Shown here one piece after another: positions 30,883 through 33,830 of a stretch of 33,830 bases of DNA (within the stretch, counting starts at the first letter, position 1; each line of letters starts with the position of its first letter). The DNA comes from Thermodesulfovibrionia bacterium. GTDB taxonomy: Bacteria; Nitrospirota; Thermodesulfovibrionia; UBA6902; BMS3Bbin08. The notes under the pieces were generated by a model that was not told the DNA's origin, did no database searches, and saw nothing but the letters and a program-made list of their open reading frames with translations. The stretch spans positions 1 to 33,830 of the forward strand of contig JAUXYI010000082.1 in NCBI GenBank assembly GCA_030694425.1. Direction: 5' to 3'. Both the position numbers and the translations under genes were made by a program.

Positions 30883-32859
30883 TTAATTTTGATTTTTGAT
30901 TTTTACATTTTGATTTTGTTCCCGTTTCCGCCTTTCCACTGCCACCATAAGAAGTGAGATTGCTGCGGGTGTCATGCCCGAAATCCTGCTTGCCTGTCCG
31001 AGATTAAATGGTCTTACCTCTTCAAGTTTTTCTACAATTTCTCTTGAGAGTCCGGGAATGCCTTTATATATAAAACCTTCGGGTATTTGTTTTTCCTCAA
31101 TTTTTTTGAATTTTTCTGCTAAATCCGCCTGACGCTGGATATAGCCTTTGTATTTTGTCTGAATTTCAACCTGAATTATCACATCATGAGACAGCTCCCC
31201 CCGCCCTTCACTTCCCCTTAGGGGGGAAGGGTTAGGGTGTGGGGCTGAAATCTTTGCTATATCCGCATATCTAATCTCAGGTCTTTTAAGCAGTTGATAC
31301 AGGCTGGCATTTTCTTTGACAGGTGTTCCGCCAAGTTTTGCCAATACAGGATTGATAATATCGGGCTTCACTCGCGTTGATTTAATCCTCTTAATCTCCG
31401 CCTCAATTAAAGTCTTTTTCTCAAGTAATTGATTGAACTGTTCATTATTGATAAGCCCGAGATTGAAGCCTTTTTCCATAAGCCGCAAGTCAGCATTGTC
31501 CTGTCTGAGCAGCAGCCTGTATTCAGCCCTTGATGTAAACATCCTGTAAGGCTCTTTTGTGCCCTTTGTAACAAGGTCGTCAATCAAAACCCCGATGTAT
31601 GCCTCGTGTCTGCCGAGGATGAAAGGCTCTTTACCTTTAATCTTCAATGCTGCATTTATCCCGGCAATGAGCCCCTGTGCAGCAGCCTCTTCATAACCTG
31701 ATGTCCCATTAATCTGTCCTGCAAGAAAAAGCCCCTGTATGGGTTTTGTTTCCAAAGTTGGCTTAAGCTGTGTTGGGTATACAAAGTCATATTCTATTGC
31801 ATATCCAAATTTTTTTATCTCTGCATTCTCAAGCCCTTTTATGCTTCTTACCAGTTTAACCTGAACCTCCTGAGGCAGACTCGTAGAAATGCCGTTGGCA
31901 TAATATTCGTCTGTATCAATGCCTTCGGGTTCAAGGAATATCTGATGCTTTGGTTTATCGCTGAACTTTACGACCTTATCTTCTATAGATGGACAGTATC
32001 TTGGCCCGATTCCTTTTATTACCCCGCTGTAAAGCGGAGAATATTTAAGATTATCAAGGATGATTTTATGTGTGCGCTCATTTGTGTAAGTCATGTAGCA
32101 CGGCAGTTGTGAGTTTGTTATCTCTTTTGTGAATAAGGACATAGCAGAAGATGGTACATCACCCTCCTGAATGCTCATAACTGAAAAATCAATGCCTTTT
32201 ACATCAAGCCTTGGAGGAGTTCCTGTTTTAAGCCGTCCAATTTTAAAACCAATATCACTGAGACTCTTTGACAGCCTTGTTGAAGGCGGCTCCCCAGCCC
32301 TGCCTGCGGGGAAGTTTTCTAACCCAATATGAATTAATCCATTCAGGAATGTACCTGCTGCGATTATTACAGCCTTTGCATTGTAGATCCTTTCACCCTC
32401 TCCCCTTGCGGGAGAGGGATGGGGTGAGGGGTTTCCGGTTGTTTTAATTCCGTAAACTTGGTTTTTATCAACAAGGAGTTCTTCAACCTTTTCCTGCCTT
32501 ATATCAAGACCAGCCTGCGTCTCAAGAGACTCTCGCATATATTTCCTGTAAAGGGCGCGGTCAGCCTGAACCCTTGTTGCCCATACAGCAGGACCTTTGC
32601 TTTTATTTAAAATCTTAAACTGGATGCCAGCCTTATCTGTTATCTTTGCCATCTCGCCGCCAAGTGCATCTATCTCTTTTACAAGATGGCTCTTGGCAAG
32701 TCCTCCAATAGCAGGATTGCATGACATCTGGCCTATGGTGTCGAGGTTCATGGTAAAAATACATGTGCTAAGCCCCATTCTTGCCGATGCAAGCGCTGCC
32801 TCGCACCCTGCATGTCCTGCGCCAATAACAATAATGTCGTAATCAGAATTGCTTTTCAT
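30883..32859 (-). CDS. mnmG: tRNA uridine-5-carboxymethylaminomethyl modification enzyme MnmG (GidA) with two palindromic insertions
   Basis: 658 residues, longer than the usual ~620-630. FAD enzyme that, with MnmE, modifies U34 of several tRNAs. N-terminal FAD site I-I-V-I-G-A-G-H-A-G-C-E; also SCNPAIGGLAKSHLVKEIDALGGEM, GLKTGTPPR-like GRLKTGTPPRLD and C-terminal GQASRISGMTPAAISLLMV. Two stretches break the family alignment: residues ~142-157 (GNPSPHPSPARGEGE) and ~538-556 (SAPHPNPSPLRGSEGRGE). Both are translated C-rich/G-rich palindromes of the intergenic repeat family, inserted in frame. The C-terminal tail NQNVKIKNQN is encoded by another AT-rich repeat. Confidence 0.96.
   Translation of the reverse strand: MKSNSDYDIIVIGAGHAGCEAALASARMGLSTCIFTMNLDTIGQMSCNPAIGGLAKSHLVKEIDALGGEMAKITDKAGIQFKILNKSKGPAVWATRVQADRALYRKYMRESLETQAGLDIRQEKVEELLVDKNQVYGIKTTGNPSPHPSPARGEGERIYNAKAVIIAAGTFLNGLIHIGLENFPAGRAGEPPSTRLSKSLSDIGFKIGRLKTGTPPRLDVKGIDFSVMSIQEGDVPSSAMSLFTKEITNSQLPCYMTYTNERTHKIILDNLKYSPLYSGVIKGIGPRYCPSIEDKVVKFSDKPKHQIFLEPEGIDTDEYYANGISTSLPQEVQVKLVRSIKGLENAEIKKFGYAIEYDFVYPTQLKPTLETKPIQGLFLAGQINGTSGYEEAAAQGLIAGINAALKIKGKEPFILGRHEAYIGVLIDDLVTKGTKEPYRMFTSRAEYRLLLRQDNADLRLMEKGFNLGLINNEQFNQLLEKKTLIEAEIKRIKSTRVKPDIINPVLAKLGGTPVKENASLYQLLKRPEIRYADIAKISAPHPNPSPLRGSEGRGELSHDVIIQVEIQTKYKGYIQRQADLAEKFKKIEEKQIPEGFIYKGIPGLSREIVEKLEEVRPFNLGQASRISGMTPAAISLLMVAVERRKREQNQNVKIKNQN
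31192..31248. repeat. Palindromic repeat inside mnmG (C-terminal insertion)
   Basis: Read on the mnmG strand: CACCCTAACCCTTCCCCCC then TAAGGGGAAGTGAAGGG; the arms CTTCCCC / GGGGAAG pair. It adds ~19 codons in frame between AKI and ELSHDV. Confidence 0.7.
32389..32436. repeat. Palindromic repeat inside mnmG (N-terminal insertion)
   Basis: On the mnmG strand: CCCTCACCCCATCCCTCTCCC, then GCAAGGGGAGAGGGTGA; arms CTCTCCC / GGGAGAG (with flanks) pair around GCAAG. Adds ~16 codons in frame. Same family as 21293-21325. Confidence 0.75.
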
Positions 32860-33100
32860 AGTATTTACTATAAGAAAAATCGCCGGGGTTATTCAAACGG
32901 AGCACATGAACCACCCTGAGGCAAGACCGCACGGTATCTAAAAATTTATTAAATCTTGTTCTCAGTCATTCCTGCAAAAAAAATATTAAGAGTATCACCT
33001 ATTTTTTATCAGAAACAAAGATGAACATTTGACAATATGATGTTGATTTAGATACCGAGGAATTTGTGAGTCAAAAAGAGCCAAAAAAGGGGTCACTCAT

Positions 33101-33830
33101 TTAAACTACTTTAATTGCTATCCTTAGTTCATGCAATATGTCTTGGATTAAATTCATACTGATTCTTTTTGTAAATCGTATTTCATCAATGTATTTTGCA
33201 TCTTTCACGATAACGATTAAATCAGCCTTGTGAATAACATTATGAGGCGGGATGTTATATAGTTCTGCATACTTTTCTCTAATATCAAAAACTCTTCGGA
33301 AAACACTCTTTTCGTCCTTTTGAAGTCTGCTATATCCGTTTATCTTTCTGTATTTATCTTCCGGATCCCTGGTATAATTTTTGTTCTGGATTTGCAAGTT
33401 CTTCAAGAGAAAGGGCTCCAACAATTTCTTTGCGAACAGTTTTGCTAAAATGATATCTTTCAATGCAAGTAGATGCATTACATCATTGAGAGCATAATCA
33501 ATCGCATGCTCAGAAACAGGTCTTCTTACCCAATTATATTTCTGATATTTCCTTTTCTTTTCTAAGAAAATTCCAAGTTCAAAAGCAATTACTGAATGAA
33601 GGTCTTTCTTTTCATAATTAAGAAGCTCAGCAGCCGGTCTTAAATCCAGTATTGATTTTATTTCTATATCAGCAGTGTTTTTAAGTAACGATAAGTCGCT
33701 CCCTGCATCGTACATTACTTTTAGAATGTTCGTATTCTCAAAGAGAAGTTTAAGAGTATTATTATCTATTTTGAACGGATCAATGATTATATTGTTCACT
33801 CCATCGAAGATTTGCGTTAAGCATAATTTT
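33101..33830 (-). CDS. rnd: RNase D-like 3'-5' exonuclease with HRDC region (5' end outside window)
   Basis: The frame is open to the window edge: upstream of the GTG at 33799 it continues KLCLTQIFDG-VNNIIIDPF, which fits RNase D, so the start lies beyond 33830. The DEDDy exonuclease features visible are the second acidic motif (KVMYDAGSDLSLL) and the third (Y-A-L-N-D-V-M-H-L); the first (D-x-E) would be outside. KRKYQKYNWVRRPVSEHAIDYA is typical. The last ~90 residues (SVFRRVFDIREKYAELYNIPPHNVIHKADL) form an HRDC-like domain. Role: 3' trimming of tRNA and other stable RNAs. mnmG lies 240 bp downstream on the same strand, with no gene between. Confidence 0.85.
   Translation of the reverse strand, partial: KLCLTQIFDGVNNIIIDPFKIDNNTLKLLFENTNILKVMYDAGSDLSLLKNTADIEIKSILDLRPAAELLNYEKKDLHSVIAFELGIFLEKKRKYQKYNWVRRPVSEHAIDYALNDVMHLLALKDIILAKLFAKKLLEPFLLKNLQIQNKNYTRDPEDKYRKINGYSRLQKDEKSVFRRVFDIREKYAELYNIPPHNVIHKADLIVIVKDAKYIDEIRFTKRISMNLIQDILHELRIAIKVV

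Overview
The window looks like a piece of an anaerobic or facultatively anaerobic, metal- and hydrogen-using bacterial genome. Its mix of genes (arsenate-reductase-type molybdoenzyme with a many-haem cytochrome, membrane-bound [NiFe] hydrogenase, superoxide-reductase-like protein, DUF507 pair behind rpsF-ssb-rpsR, many palindromic intergenic repeats) would fit a Nitrospirota/Thermodesulfovibrionia-type or Desulfobacterota-type lineage. That placement is inference from gene content only. UGA is a normal stop here (rpsR, the CopD-like gene and the VapB-like gene all end in it). No rRNA, tRNA or CRISPR array was recognised.

Layout. (1) 1-6195, + strand: a dodecahaem cytochrome (cut by the window start), a Tat-exported molybdopterin oxidoreductase matching ArrA, its four-cluster ferredoxin subunit ArrB, a TorD-type chaperone and a small membrane peptide. 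(2) 6462-9714: an orphan Phd/YefM antitoxin (-), then a PhnD-like lipoprotein and a membrane sensor kinase, plausibly an arsenic-oxyanion sensing pair (AioX/ArrX type); the kinase has Gln where the phosphoacceptor His should be. (3) 9855-14297: GYD protein, an internally deleted ruvX, mltG, ispG, hisG (-), a truncated RHH gene and a VapBC-like pair (-). (4) 14412-18016, - strand: rpsF-ssb-rpsR-DUF507-DUF507 and a membrane GAF/GGDEF diguanylate cyclase. (5) 18695-21081: a multicopper oxidase broken by a 2-nt frameshift inside its third copper motif, followed by a strong terminator. (6) 21370-24515, - strand: rlpA, DUF3467, a DUF433 antitoxin whose DUF5615 toxin is cut short by a MITE-like repeat, and an arsR-small Cys peptide-copD module flanked by inverted repeats. 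(7) 24772-29198, - strand: hydrogenase genes hyaA-hyaB-hyaC and protease hyaD. (8) 29793-33830: superoxide-reductase-like protein, a small membrane protein, mnmG carrying two in-frame palindromic insertions, and the 3' part of an RNase D-like gene.

The outstanding observation is hyaB. The reading frame 28003-26291 is one uninterrupted homologous protein except for two in-frame UGA codons, and these sit exactly at the two cysteine positions of the N-terminal nickel-binding motif (R-I-UGA-G-V-UGA-T-T-V-H). The C-terminal motif keeps both cysteines. A hairpin with a GGU apical loop lies 23 nt after the second UGA and 32 nt after the first, inside the range for bacterial SECIS elements. The simplest reading is a [NiFe] hydrogenase whose nickel would be held by two selenocysteines and two cysteines, unlike the [NiFeSe] enzymes I know of, where the single Sec is in the C-terminal motif. 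The partner small subunit also has an Asn in place of one proximal-cluster Cys.

The window is also rich in repeats: MITE-like elements with TTGAAAAA-type inverted ends, short palindromes of the CCCGA-N4-TCGGG type, and a C-rich/G-rich palindrome family found between genes and, twice, inside mnmG.
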